Assembly (NCBI RefSeq): GCF_000297495.1
Contig: NZ_ALWX01000023.1
Span: 1 to 64,000 of the forward strand
Direction: 5' to 3'
DNA from: Janibacter hoylei PVAS-1
GTDB taxonomy: Bacteria; Actinomycetota; Actinomycetes; Actinomycetales; Dermatophilaceae
DNA length: 64,000 nucleotides
A model generated the notes under the pieces. It saw only the letters and a program-made list of their open reading frames with translations. It did not search any database and was not told the origin of the DNA. Shown here one piece after another: positions 56,555-64,000 of this stretch. Numbering within the stretch: the first letter of the stretch is position 1; every line of letters begins with the position of its first letter. The position numbers were made by a program, and so were the translations under genes.

Positions 56555-58446
56555 GGCGGGTGCTCGCGACCGCCGGCCACGTCGACCACGGCAAGTCCAC
56601 GCTCGTTCGCGCCCTCACCGGGCGCGACCCCGACCGGCTCGCCGAGGAGCAGGAGCGCGGCCTGACCATCGAGCTCGGCTATGCGTGGACGGCGCTGCCG
56701 GGCGGGGCCGAGGTGGCCTTCGTCGACGTGCCGGGGCACCAGCGGTTCGTCGGGACGATGCTGTCGGGGCTGGGGCCGGCGCCGGCCGTGGTCTTCGTCG
56801 TCGCGGCGGATCAGGGCTGGCAGGCGCAGAGCAGCGAACACCTCGCGGCCGTGCGGGCGCTCGGCATCACCGACGGGCTGCTCGTCATCGCCCGCTGCGA
56901 CCTCGCCGACGACGACCGCATTGCAGCGGTCCGTGGCGAGGCGGGTCGGCGCCTGGCCGGGGCCGGTCTCGACGTGCCGGCGGTCGAGGTGGCAGCGTCG
57001 AAGGGGATCGGCCTCGATGACGTGCGCACCGCGCTCGCCGACCTCGCCGCCCGGCTGCCCGAGCCGGATCCCGCTGCGGCAGTGCGACTCTGGTGCGACC
57101 GGGCCTTTTCGGTATCGGGTGCGGGCACCGTCGTCACGGGCACGCTCGGGGCCGGCACGATCCGCACCGGCGACCGGCTGCTGCTGCTCGACCACGGCTC
57201 CACCCGCGAGGTGACGGTCCGCGGGCTGCACAGCCAGGACGAGGCCCGCGACGAGGTCGGGCCGGTGTCACGGACGGCCGTCAACCTGCGCCGCGTCGAT
57301 CAGGTCGGGCGCACGGCCGCCCTGCTCACCCCTGGGGCCTGGGCGCTCGCCCCGACCGTCGACGTGCGGCTCACCGAGGTGGGTGGCGCGCCTGGCCGGC
57401 ATTTCCCTAGGGAAATACGGAAGGAGACGCATTTCCCTAGGGAGATGCGACCGGGGACGCATGTCCCTAGGGAAATGCCACAGGGTGCGCACGACCTCGA
57501 GGACGGCGCGGGGGTGCCGGAGCAGGCGACGCTGCACGTGGGGTCGATCGACGTGCCGGTGCACGTGCGGCCGCTCGGTGACGACCTCGCCCGGCTGTCG
57601 GCGCGCGTAGATCTGCCGTGGCGGGTGGGCGACCGGGCGATCCTGCGCGACCCGGGCAGCCGGCGGCTGTGGGCCGTGCGGGTCCTCGACGTCGACCCGC
57701 TCCCGCTGACCCGACGCGGTGCCGCCGCCCGCCGCACCGAGGCCCTGGCCGGAGGTGATCTCGCGACGACCCGTCTGCGCTCCCGGTCGGCAGATCGCGT
57801 CGCCACTTTCGAACGACTGGGCCTGCCGGTGCCGAGCACCGCTGTGCGGCAGGGCGACTGGCTGGTCGACTCCCGGGCTTGGGAGTCATGGCGAGCCGAG
57901 CTCGTCGAGTCGGTCGCCGCCCACCACGGTGCCGATCGCCTGAGCGCAGGGATGCCCGTCGCCGAGGCCGCCAGGGCACTGCTGCTGCCGGAGCACCTCC
58001 CTGCGCCGCTCGGCCCCGAGCTCGTCCGCAGCCTCGTCTCGGGCACCGACCTGACGATCACCGGCGGCCGGGTCCACGATCCGTCCGCGGCCGGCCTCGG
58101 TCCCGCGGGGGTGGGGGTCGCGGCGGTCGAAGGGAGGCTGCGGGACTCCCCCTTCGATGCACCGGAACGGGGCGACCTCGACGACCTCGGCCTAGGGCCT
58201 GCTGAGCTCGCCGCGGCCGCGCGCCTCGGGCGGCTGCTGCGACTGCCCGACGACGTCGTGCTGCTGCCCGACGGTCCGGCCCGGGCGATGCGGGTGCTGG
58301 CGGGGCTGGAGCAGCCCTTCACCCTGAGCGCCGCCCGGCAGGCGCTCGGCACGACCCGCCGGGTGGCCGTGCCGCTGCTCGAGCACCTCGACTCACGTGG
58401 CTGGACCCGACGGGTCGACGGATCGCTGCGCGAGGTCGCGCGATAG
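56551..58446 (+). CDS. selB: Selenocysteine-specific elongation factor with repeat-encoded insert
   Basis: GTPase that brings Sec-tRNA to UGA codons next to a SECIS hairpin. 631 aa. G1 GHVDHGKS at 9-16, G3 DVPGH at 59-63, EF-Tu-like domains 2-3 follow, then winged helices (to about 631) that bind SECIS RNA. Residues about 284-311 are foreign to the family: HFPREIRKETHFPREM then RPGTHVPREMPQGAHD, three near-repeats encoded by CCTAGG palindromes, placed between domain 2 and domain 3. The insert keeps the frame and may be a loop. The ATG overlaps the selA stop. Confidence 0.94.
   Translation: MRRVLATAGHVDHGKSTLVRALTGRDPDRLAEEQERGLTIELGYAWTALPGGAEVAFVDVPGHQRFVGTMLSGLGPAPAVVFVVAADQGWQAQSSEHLAAVRALGITDGLLVIARCDLADDDRIAAVRGEAGRRLAGAGLDVPAVEVAASKGIGLDDVRTALADLAARLPEPDPAAAVRLWCDRAFSVSGAGTVVTGTLGAGTIRTGDRLLLLDHGSTREVTVRGLHSQDEARDEVGPVSRTAVNLRRVDQVGRTAALLTPGAWALAPTVDVRLTEVGGAPGRHFPREIRKETHFPREMRPGTHVPREMPQGAHDLEDGAGVPEQATLHVGSIDVPVHVRPLGDDLARLSARVDLPWRVGDRAILRDPGSRRLWAVRVLDVDPLPLTRRGAAARRTEALAGGDLATTRLRSRSADRVATFERLGLPVPSTAVRQGDWLVDSRAWESWRAELVESVAAHHGADRLSAGMPVAEAARALLLPEHLPAPLGPELVRSLVSGTDLTITGGRVHDPSAAGLGPAGVGVAAVEGRLRDSPFDAPERGDLDDLGLGPAELAAAARLGRLLRLPDDVVLLPDGPARAMRVLAGLEQPFTLSAARQALGTTRRVAVPLLEHLDSRGWTRRVDGSLREVAR
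57398..57480. repeat. CCTAGG palindromes inside selB
   Basis: Three in-frame copies: CATTTCCCTAGGGAAATACG, CATTTCCCTAGGGAGATGCG and CATGTCCCTAGGGAAATGCC, about 30 nt apart. The first carries the perfect 14-bp palindrome TTTCCCTAGGGAAA. The same family lies at 44251-44340. Confidence 0.92.
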
Positions 58447-58467
58447 TAAGTAGCCCCGGCGTGGCCC

Positions 58468-58935
58468 TCAGGCAGCGGCGGGAGCCACCTCGAGGGACGT
58501 CGTGACCGGCACGCCCAGCGTCAGGTTGTCGAGGACGGGGCAGTGCTCGGCGACGGCCTGCTCGAGGCGGCGGTAGTCCGCCTCGCTCGCCGGGCCGGCG
58601 ACCCGGATTCCTAGCTCGATCCCTTGGAAGCCGGGGCGCACGGTCTCGTCGGTGCCGAAGAACCCGGCGAGGTCGATCGTGCCCTCGAGGTCGACGTCGA
58701 TGGAGTCGACCGCGATGCCGAGCTTGCCGGCCCAGACCTGGTAGCTGATGACGGTGCACGATGCGAGGGCGGCGAGCAGGTGCTCGATCGGGTTTGCGCC
58801 CCGGTCGGCGCCGCCGAGGCTCTCCGGCTCGTCGATGGTGAACTCGTGCTGGCGGGAGGTGATCGCGACCTCGGTCCCGGTGACGAGGCGGCCCTGCACG
58901 CTCGAGGTGAGGACGGTCGATGCGGTGGCGGACAT
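58468..58935 (-). CDS. OsmC-family peroxidase-like protein
   Basis: A 155-residue OsmC/Ohr-fold protein. The two redox Cys are in ALASCTVISY (about 60) and AEHCPVLDNLT (about 133), as in the thiol peroxidase family. AGGAG precedes the ATG at 58935. It probably reduces organic peroxides. It lies next to the selenium locus but on the opposite strand. Confidence 0.88.
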   Translation of the reverse strand: MSATASTVLTSSVQGRLVTGTEVAITSRQHEFTIDEPESLGGADRGANPIEHLLAALASCTVISYQVWAGKLGIAVDSIDVDLEGTIDLAGFFGTDETVRPGFQGIELGIRVAGPASEADYRRLEQAVAEHCPVLDNLTLGVPVTTSLEVAPAAA

Positions 58936-59121
58936 GGGTGCTCCTGTGTGGGTCACGGGGGCGGCAACGCCCCTCGCTTGGCCCGGTCGGTCGACCGCGC
59001 CCAGGTCCTCACCCGGGGCACCCCACCGAAGGGAGGAGGGTTGCCGCCCAGCCAGCCGGGGCTTCGCGCTGGGACTCATGACCTACCCATAACGTGACAT
59101 GATCCGATCCATAATGTCCAG

Positions 59122-59808
59122 TTATGTATTGGAGGGTGGGACGGGGCGCCCGAGCTCAACCGTGAAGAGCGGCAGGAAGAGCTGTGCCAGCGGCCCGATG
59201 GCCACGGCGTAGAGGATCGTGCCGACCCCGACGGTGCCGCCCAGCAGCCAGCCGACGGCGACCACGGCGACCTCGATGCCGGTGCGCACGCCCCGGATCG
59301 AACCACCGGTGATGCGAGCCAGGCCGGTCATCAGACCGTCGCGCGGGCCGGGGCCGAACTGCGACCCGATGTACATGCCCGTCGCGACGCCGTTGAGCAC
59401 CACGCCGCCGAGCAGCAGGACGACCCGCCAGACCGTGCCGGACGGCTCGTCGAGGATCGACAGCACGAGGTCGGCCGACGGACCGATGAGCAGGGCGTTG
59501 CCGATCGTGCCCAGACCGGGCTTCTGCCGCAGGGGGATCCAGCCGAGCAGCACGAGCAGCGAGACGCCGATGACGATCGTGCCGAAGCTCAGCGGGATGT
59601 GGTGCGAGACGCCGACGTGCAGCACGTCCCACGGGATCTGCCCCAGGGTCGCGCGCAGGACCATCGCCATGGACGCCCCGTAGAGGAAGAGCCCGGCGAG
59701 CAGGAGCGGCAGGCGCACGCCGAGGCGGCCGGCGCGCAGCTGCTCGATCGGGCCGATGTCGGCGAGGGCCCGGCCGTGGGGCAGGCGGGTGGCAGCATCC
59801 TTGGTCAC
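59122..59808 (-). CDS. YczE/YitT-like integral membrane protein
   Basis: A 228-residue protein with about five or six transmembrane helices, starting at the GTG 59808 (VTKDAATR). The motifs GIYIGSQFGPGPRDGLM (read here as GMYIGSQFGPGPRDGLMTGL) and GGTVGVGTILYA are characteristic of the YczE/YyaS family of unknown function. The upstream region is occupied by a tandem repeat array, which would otherwise be added as a low-complexity N-terminus. Confidence 0.85.
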   Translation of the reverse strand: MTKDAATRLPHGRALADIGPIEQLRAGRLGVRLPLLLAGLFLYGASMAMVLRATLGQIPWDVLHVGVSHHIPLSFGTIVIGVSLLVLLGWIPLRQKPGLGTIGNALLIGPSADLVLSILDEPSGTVWRVVLLLGGVVLNGVATGMYIGSQFGPGPRDGLMTGLARITGGSIRGVRTGIEVAVVAVGWLLGGTVGVGTILYAVAIGPLAQLFLPLFTVELGRPVPPSNT

Positions 59809-59853
59809 GGGGTCACCCTGCACCCGGGCGGCCACGATGTCGACCTTTGCCGG

Positions 59854-60028
59854 CCCTTCGAGACGGTCGCTGAGCGACCTCCTCAGGGACCACCTTCGAG
59901 ACGGTCGCTGAGCGACCTCCTCAGGGACCACCTTCGAGACGGTCGCTGAGCGACCTCTTCAGGGACCACCTTCGAGACGGTCGCTGAGCGACCGCCCACG
60001 CGGAACGTGGGACCCGCTCAGGGACCGG
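59854..60028. repeat. 38-bp tandem array of the CCTTCGAGAC family
   Basis: Four copies starting at 59855, 59893, 59931 and 59969, each with CCTTCGAGAC, hairpin GGTCGCtgaGCGACC and CTCAGGGACCA. The third has a CTCTTCAGG variant and the fourth is extended by CGCCCACGCGGAACGTGGG before CTCAGGGACCGG. It fills the gap between the membrane-protein gene and ppk2. Confidence 0.92.
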
Positions 60029-60034
60029 GTGGCA

Positions 60035-60925
60035 TCAGTCGCCCTCGGTCTTGCGGCCTCGGGAGACGACCTTGCGATCGGGCGTGAAGACGACCTGCGA
60101 GTCCTTGCCCTCGTAGTCGAACTGGTTGAGGAAGAAGCGGATCGCGTTGATCCGGCCGCGCTTTTTGTCGTTGGACTTGATGACCGTCCACGGCGCGTGG
60201 CGGGTGTCCGTGCGGCGGAACATCTCCTCCTTGGCCTCGGTGTAGGCCTCCCACTTGTCGAGGCTCTCGAGGTCCATCGGGGAGAGCTTCCACCGGCGCA
60301 CCGGGTCGATCTGGCGGATGGCGAAGCGGGTGCGCTGCTCCTGCTGGGTCACCGAGAACCACAGCTTGGTGACGTGCACCCCGGCGTCGGCGAGCATCCG
60401 CTCGATCTTCGGGGCCTGGTCCATGAAGCTCTCGTACTGCTCGTCGCTGCAAAATCCCATGACCCGCTCGACGCCCGCGCGGTTGTACCAGGAGCGGTCG
60501 AAGAGGACGATCTCGCCGCTCGTCGGCAGGTGCTGGATGTAGCGCTGGAAGTACCACTGCCCGAGCTCTCGTTCCGAGGGCTTGGTCAGGGCGACGACGC
60601 GGGCGCCTCGCGGGTTGAGGTGCTCGGTGAAGCGCTTGATCGTCCCGCCCTTGCCCGCGGCGTCGCGGCCCTCGAAGAGCACGACGAACTTGCGCCCCGT
60701 GTCCTGCGCCCAGTACTGGAACTTCAGCAGCTCGATCTGCAGCAGGTACTTCTGGACGTCGTACTCCTCGCGCTCCATGAGCTCGTCGTACGGGTAGTTC
60801 TCCCGCCAGGTCTCGACGGCCTTGCCGTCGGGGGCGATGAGCATCGGGTCGTCGCCCTGGTCGTCACGCACGGTGTAGCCCTCGACCGTGAGCCGGTCGA
60901 TGTACTCGCGGAGGTTCTGCTGCAT
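60035..60925 (-). CDS. ppk2: Polyphosphate kinase 2
   Basis: Transfers phosphate between polyphosphate and nucleotides. 296 aa, the usual class I PPK2 length. Walker A EGRDAAGKGG at 85-94, Walker B DRSWYNRAG at 143-151, and the lid segment RWKLSPMDLESL with conserved Arg/Lys. There is no signal or membrane segment. Its stop is 6 nt from the tandem repeats. Confidence 0.95.
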   Translation of the reverse strand: MQQNLREYIDRLTVEGYTVRDDQGDDPMLIAPDGKAVETWRENYPYDELMEREEYDVQKYLLQIELLKFQYWAQDTGRKFVVLFEGRDAAGKGGTIKRFTEHLNPRGARVVALTKPSERELGQWYFQRYIQHLPTSGEIVLFDRSWYNRAGVERVMGFCSDEQYESFMDQAPKIERMLADAGVHVTKLWFSVTQQEQRTRFAIRQIDPVRRWKLSPMDLESLDKWEAYTEAKEEMFRRTDTRHAPWTVIKSNDKKRGRINAIRFFLNQFDYEGKDSQVVFTPDRKVVSRGRKTEGD

Positions 60926-61109
60926 GGGTCATGGATACCAAGGTCAGGTTGACGGAAGGTGGACACCAGACGACGCGAACCCCGTGGGTCACCGTGCAGG
61001 AGGGCATCGTCCACCCGAAGGGGGCAGCCAGCCCGACGACGTCATCACGCAGCGCTCCACTGGGCCGGCCACCTGCTCGACGCGCGTGAGCGTCTGCGAT
61101 GGTGGGGGC

Positions 61110-62570
61110 ATGAGGTGGCCCTGCGACAACACCTTCGTCCGCGACCTCGGCTGGCTCGGGGTCCGGGTCGACCCGGTCCCCGTGCGCGCCCCCGAGCTGT
61201 TGGCGCTCGACGACGGCCTCGCCGTCGAGCTCGGCCTCGACCCGGAGGAGCTGCGCTCCCCAGAGGGGGTGGCCGTCCTCGCGGGCAATGCCATCGCCGA
61301 CGGCTGCGAGCCGATCGCCCAGGCCTACGCCGGACACCAGTTCGGTCATCTCTCCCCGATGCTCGGCGACGGTCGGGCGCATCTGCTCGGGGAGGTCGTC
61401 GACACCCACGGCCGACGCCGCGACATCGCACTCAAGGGGTCCGGGCGCACTCCCTTCTCCCGGGGCGGTGACGGCCGTGCGGCCCTCGGCCCGGTGCTGC
61501 GCGAAGTCCTCGTCTCCGAGTTCATGCACGCGGTCGGCGTCCCGACGACGCGCGCCCTGGCCGCCGTCGCGACCGGTGAGCAGGTGTTGCGTGAACGGCC
61601 CCTGCCCGGCGCCGTCCTCACCCGGGTCGCGGCCTCGCACCTGCGCATCGGCACGCTCGTGCTCGTCGCGAGCCAGGGCAGCCGCGAGCAGCTCGCTGCC
61701 GTCGTCGAGCACGCGCGCGCCCGCCACCACCCCGACGTGCCGCCGCGGGACCCGATGGCGCTGCTGTCCGCGGTCGTCGAGCGACAGGCCGCACTCGTCG
61801 CGCAGTGGATGTCCCTCGGCTTCATCCACGGGGTGATGAACACCGACAACATGACCCTCTCCGGCGAGACGATCGACTACGGCCCGTGCGCCTTCCTCGA
61901 CGCCTACGACCCGGAGACCTTCTTCAGCAGCGTCGACACCGGTGGCCGCTACCGCTACTCCGCGCAGCCGACGATGGCGACGTGGGGTCTGGCGCGGCTC
62001 GCCGAGTGCCTCATCCCGCTCGCCGAGGGCGAGGCCGACGACCTCGTGACGCAGGCGCAGGAGCGGCTCGAGGCCTTCACCCCGGCCTACGAGCAGCACC
62101 GGCTCGACCTCTTGCGGCGCAAGCTCGGCCTGAGCCGCGCTGTCGCCGAGGACACCGGGCTCGTCGAGGACCTGCTGCAGGTCGCGGCGGCGGAGGCGCT
62201 GGACTTCACCGGCCTCTTCCGCGACCTCGCCCGGGTGCTGCGCGAAGAGCCGACGCCGACCCTGGACCGCATCCAGGACCTGCCGCGGTGGCAGATTTGG
62301 CAGGACCGGTGGCGGACCCGCCTGCACGGCGAGGGCAAGGACCCCGCGGCCAGCGCCGCGATCATGGATGAGACCAACCCGGTCCACATCCCCCGCAACC
62401 ACCTCGTCGAGGAGGCTCTCGCCGTGGCGCACACGGGCAACCTCGCCCCCTTCGAGCAGCTGCTGGAGGCGCTACGGTCCCCCTTCGACGAGCGGGAGGA
62501 GTGGGGGCGCTACGCCGAGCCGGCCGACCCCGACTTCACCCGCGGCTACATCACCTACTGCGGGACCTAG
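61110..62570 (+). CDS. selO: Protein adenylyltransferase SelO (YdiU family)
   Basis: Pseudokinase that AMPylates proteins, 486 aa. The family segments are present: QAYAGHQFGHLSPMLGDGRA (about 70-90), the inverted ATP site ALKGSGRTPFSRGGDGRA, and HGVMNTDNMTLSGETIDYGP with the catalytic D-x-x-N and metal D-Y-G (in place of D-F-G). The protein ends YITYCGT: Cys sits three from the end, the place of selenocysteine in animal SelO. The start at 61110 is the first with the conserved FVRDLGWLG opening close behind. Confidence 0.93.
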   Translation: MRWPCDNTFVRDLGWLGVRVDPVPVRAPELLALDDGLAVELGLDPEELRSPEGVAVLAGNAIADGCEPIAQAYAGHQFGHLSPMLGDGRAHLLGEVVDTHGRRRDIALKGSGRTPFSRGGDGRAALGPVLREVLVSEFMHAVGVPTTRALAAVATGEQVLRERPLPGAVLTRVAASHLRIGTLVLVASQGSREQLAAVVEHARARHHPDVPPRDPMALLSAVVERQAALVAQWMSLGFIHGVMNTDNMTLSGETIDYGPCAFLDAYDPETFFSSVDTGGRYRYSAQPTMATWGLARLAECLIPLAEGEADDLVTQAQERLEAFTPAYEQHRLDLLRRKLGLSRAVAEDTGLVEDLLQVAAAEALDFTGLFRDLARVLREEPTPTLDRIQDLPRWQIWQDRWRTRLHGEGKDPAASAAIMDETNPVHIPRNHLVEEALAVAHTGNLAPFEQLLEALRSPFDEREEWGRYAEPADPDFTRGYITYCGT

Positions 62571-62582
62571 GACACTGGGCCC

Positions 62583-63089
62583 ATGGGCAAGAAGGCGAAG
62601 GGCGGCGCCACCCCGGCCACACGAGCGCTGGCCGCCGCGGGCATCGAGTTCACCGAGCACCCGTACGACCGCGACCCGCGGGCCGAGTCCTACGGGCTCG
62701 AGGCCGCAGAGGCGCTCGGGGTCGAGCCCGCTCGGGTCTACAAGACGCTGCTCGCACAGACCGACCTGCCCCGCGACCACGGGCTCGTCGTCGGCATCGT
62801 GCCCGTCGACCACCAGCTCGACCTCAAGGCCCTCGCCGCGGCCGTCGGCGCGAAGAAGGCCGGCATGGCCGACCCAGCGCTCGCCGAGAAGACCACCGGC
62901 TACGTCGTCGGCGGCATCAGCCCGATCGGCCAGAAGCGCTCTCTGACAACGGTGCTCGACGAGTCAGCCCTCACCCACGACACCGTCTTCGTCAGCGGTG
63001 GGCGGCGGGGGCTGGACCTGGAGCTCGCGCCGGGTGACCTCGTCGACGTCACCGGGGCGATCACGGCCGCCATCGCAAAGGGGAGCTGA
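62583..63089 (+). CDS. ybaK: Cys-tRNA(Pro)/Cys-tRNA(Cys) deacylase YbaK
   Basis: A 168-residue editing protein that hydrolyses misacylated Cys-tRNA(Pro). The conserved GGISPIGQKR (about 117-126) and the catalytic Lys in ARVYKTLLAQ are present. It follows selO by 12 nt and is probably cotranscribed. Confidence 0.93.
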   Translation: MGKKAKGGATPATRALAAAGIEFTEHPYDRDPRAESYGLEAAEALGVEPARVYKTLLAQTDLPRDHGLVVGIVPVDHQLDLKALAAAVGAKKAGMADPALAEKTTGYVVGGISPIGQKRSLTTVLDESALTHDTVFVSGGRRGLDLELAPGDLVDVTGAITAAIAKGS

Positions 63090-63104
63090 CTCCTCCTTCG
63101 TCGG

Positions 63105-63437
63105 TCAGCGGAGGCGGTCGACCTGGCTGACGCACCCGATCGGCAGGTCACCGCCGTAGACGTGCGGGAAGAGCTCGTCGCCACCGAGGACCGCCGGCTC
63201 GTAGCGCACGTCGAGGCCGTGCCCCTCGAGCGAGGCCTCGTCGATCGTCAGGACGAGGAGCGGCTCGGTGACGTCGGCGTAGAAGCGGGCCACCACCCCG
63301 TCGCGCTGCTCCGCCGACCCGCTGCAGTGCATGAACCCCTCCTCGGCGATCGTCCGCCCGCGCGTGGACACGGGATAGCTGCCGGCGGACTGCGCCGCCT
63401 GCCAGTCGGACTCGAGGGCGATGTGCTGGAGGGTCAT
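63105..63437 (-). CDS. DUF952 family protein
   Basis: A 110-residue protein starting at MTLQHIALESDW. The GFMHCSGSAEQ motif and the C-terminal FPHVYGGDLPIG match DUF952, a small family of unknown function related to glutathione-S-transferase-like helical folds. The longer frame upstream is a shadow. It is convergent with ybaK across 15 nt. Confidence 0.88.
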   Translation of the reverse strand: MTLQHIALESDWQAAQSAGSYPVSTRGRTIAEEGFMHCSGSAEQRDGVVARFYADVTEPLLVLTIDEASLEGHGLDVRYEPAVLGGDELFPHVYGGDLPIGCVSQVDRLR

Positions 63438-63462
63438 GGCTCCCATCCTGCCGCGTCGGACG

Positions 63463-64000
63463 TCAGACCTTGATGCCGATGTACTTCGTCTCGAGGAACT
63501 CGTCGATGCCGGTGAAGCCGCCCTCGCGGCCGACGCCGGACTCCTTGATCCCGCCAAAGGGGGCGGCGGGGTTGGAGACGACGCCCTGGTTGAGGCCGAC
63601 CATGCCGGCCTCGAGCGCCTCGCTTACCCGCAGACCGCGGTCGAGGCCTTGGGTGAAGACGTAGGAGATCAGGCCCAAGGGGGTGTCGTTGGCCAGCGCG
63701 ATCGCCTCCTCCTCGGTGTCGAACTCGGTGATCGCCGCGACCGGGCCGAAGATCTCGGCGCTGCCCATCTGCGCCTCCGCGGGCACGCCGGTGAGCACGG
63801 TCGCCGGGTAGAAGTAGCCGTCGCGGTCCGCGGGGGCGCCGCCGAGCTGCGCGGTCGCCCCGCGGTCGAGCGCATCGCGGACGAGCTCGTCGACCTTGTT
63901 GACCGCCTTCTGGTTGACGAGCGGGCCGACGACGACGCCATCCTCGACACCGCGCCCCATCGGCAGGGCACCCATCCGCTCCCCCAGGCGACGGGCGAAC
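63463..64000 (-). CDS. gabD: Succinate-semialdehyde dehydrogenase (C-terminal part; runs off the window)
   Basis: Only the last about 178 residues are present. The NAD(P)-dependent aldehyde dehydrogenase fold shows EIFGPVAAITEFDTEEEAIA, GLNQGVVSNPAAPFGGIKES and the ending FLETKYIGIKV, closest to NADP-linked succinate-semialdehyde dehydrogenase. The catalytic Cys lies beyond the window. It would take succinate semialdehyde to succinate. Confidence 0.88.
   Translation of the reverse strand, partial: FARRLGERMGALPMGRGVEDGVVVGPLVNQKAVNKVDELVRDALDRGATAQLGGAPADRDGYFYPATVLTGVPAEAQMGSAEIFGPVAAITEFDTEEEAIALANDTPLGLISYVFTQGLDRGLRVSEALEAGMVGLNQGVVSNPAAPFGGIKESGVGREGGFTGIDEFLETKYIGIKV

Noticed and set aside
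59854-60028. CRISPR array
   Set aside because: A 38-bp tandem repeat without spacers; it belongs to the dispersed palindromic family.

Overview
The window comes from a high-GC Gram-positive actinobacterium. The likely home is the order Micrococcales, and a Janibacter/Intrasporangiaceae-like genome is my best guess by inference. Support comes from the very high GC with GTG starts and GTGA overlaps, DtxR- and Zur-like operators, an HGxxPAAW-type small membrane protein, a 701-residue glutamine-dependent NAD synthetase, and a family of palindromic CCTTCGAGAC...CTCAGGGACC repeats.

Layout. 86-10523 is a restriction/defence island: a type I system (hsdM-hsdS, then mrr, a small unknown gene, a Fic AMP-transferase and hsdR, all on the minus strand) and, divergent from it, an unrecognised 525-residue coiled-coil protein with lower GC. 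10594-25509 is housekeeping and catabolism: acetyltransferase, nadE, a CYP102-like P450 haem domain, a Zur-linked AztD-type zinc protein, acyl-CoA synthetase, aldo/keto reductase, nitronate monooxygenase, an SDR-Baeyer-Villiger monooxygenase pair, a hydrolase and a cupin, with two gene remnants between them. 25561-29422 carries ahpC and ahpF and a secreted serine protease. 29502-37813 holds an amidohydrolase, nucleosidase, fumC, a LOG protein, a frameshifted MFS transporter, and a TetR regulator facing a fatty-acid hydroxylase. 37868-43492 is iron handling: a siderophore ABC importer under a DtxR-type box, a PIG-L deacetylase, a small Cys-rich protein and ferritin.

46058-58446 is the centrepiece, a complete selenocysteine locus. 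It encodes a formate dehydrogenase whose catalytic subunit has an in-frame UGA followed by a clear SECIS hairpin, its Fe-S and NrfD-type membrane subunits, and an OFA-family transporter. These are followed by rhodanese-selD on the minus strand, then tRNA-Sec (anticodon UCA), selA and selB on the plus strand. SelO and PPK2 lie just beyond. SelD, tRNA-Sec, SelA and SelB would together place Sec into the dehydrogenase.

Two palindromic repeat families run through the window and, unusually, enter reading frames in phase. The CCTTCGAGAC family sits inside the formate dehydrogenase Fe-S and membrane subunits and at the C-terminus of the MFS protein. A CCTAGG-centred family sits inside selB and also upstream of an SDR gene. 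Two genes (the formate dehydrogenase catalytic subunit and the MFS transporter) are each broken by one extra C in a C6 run.
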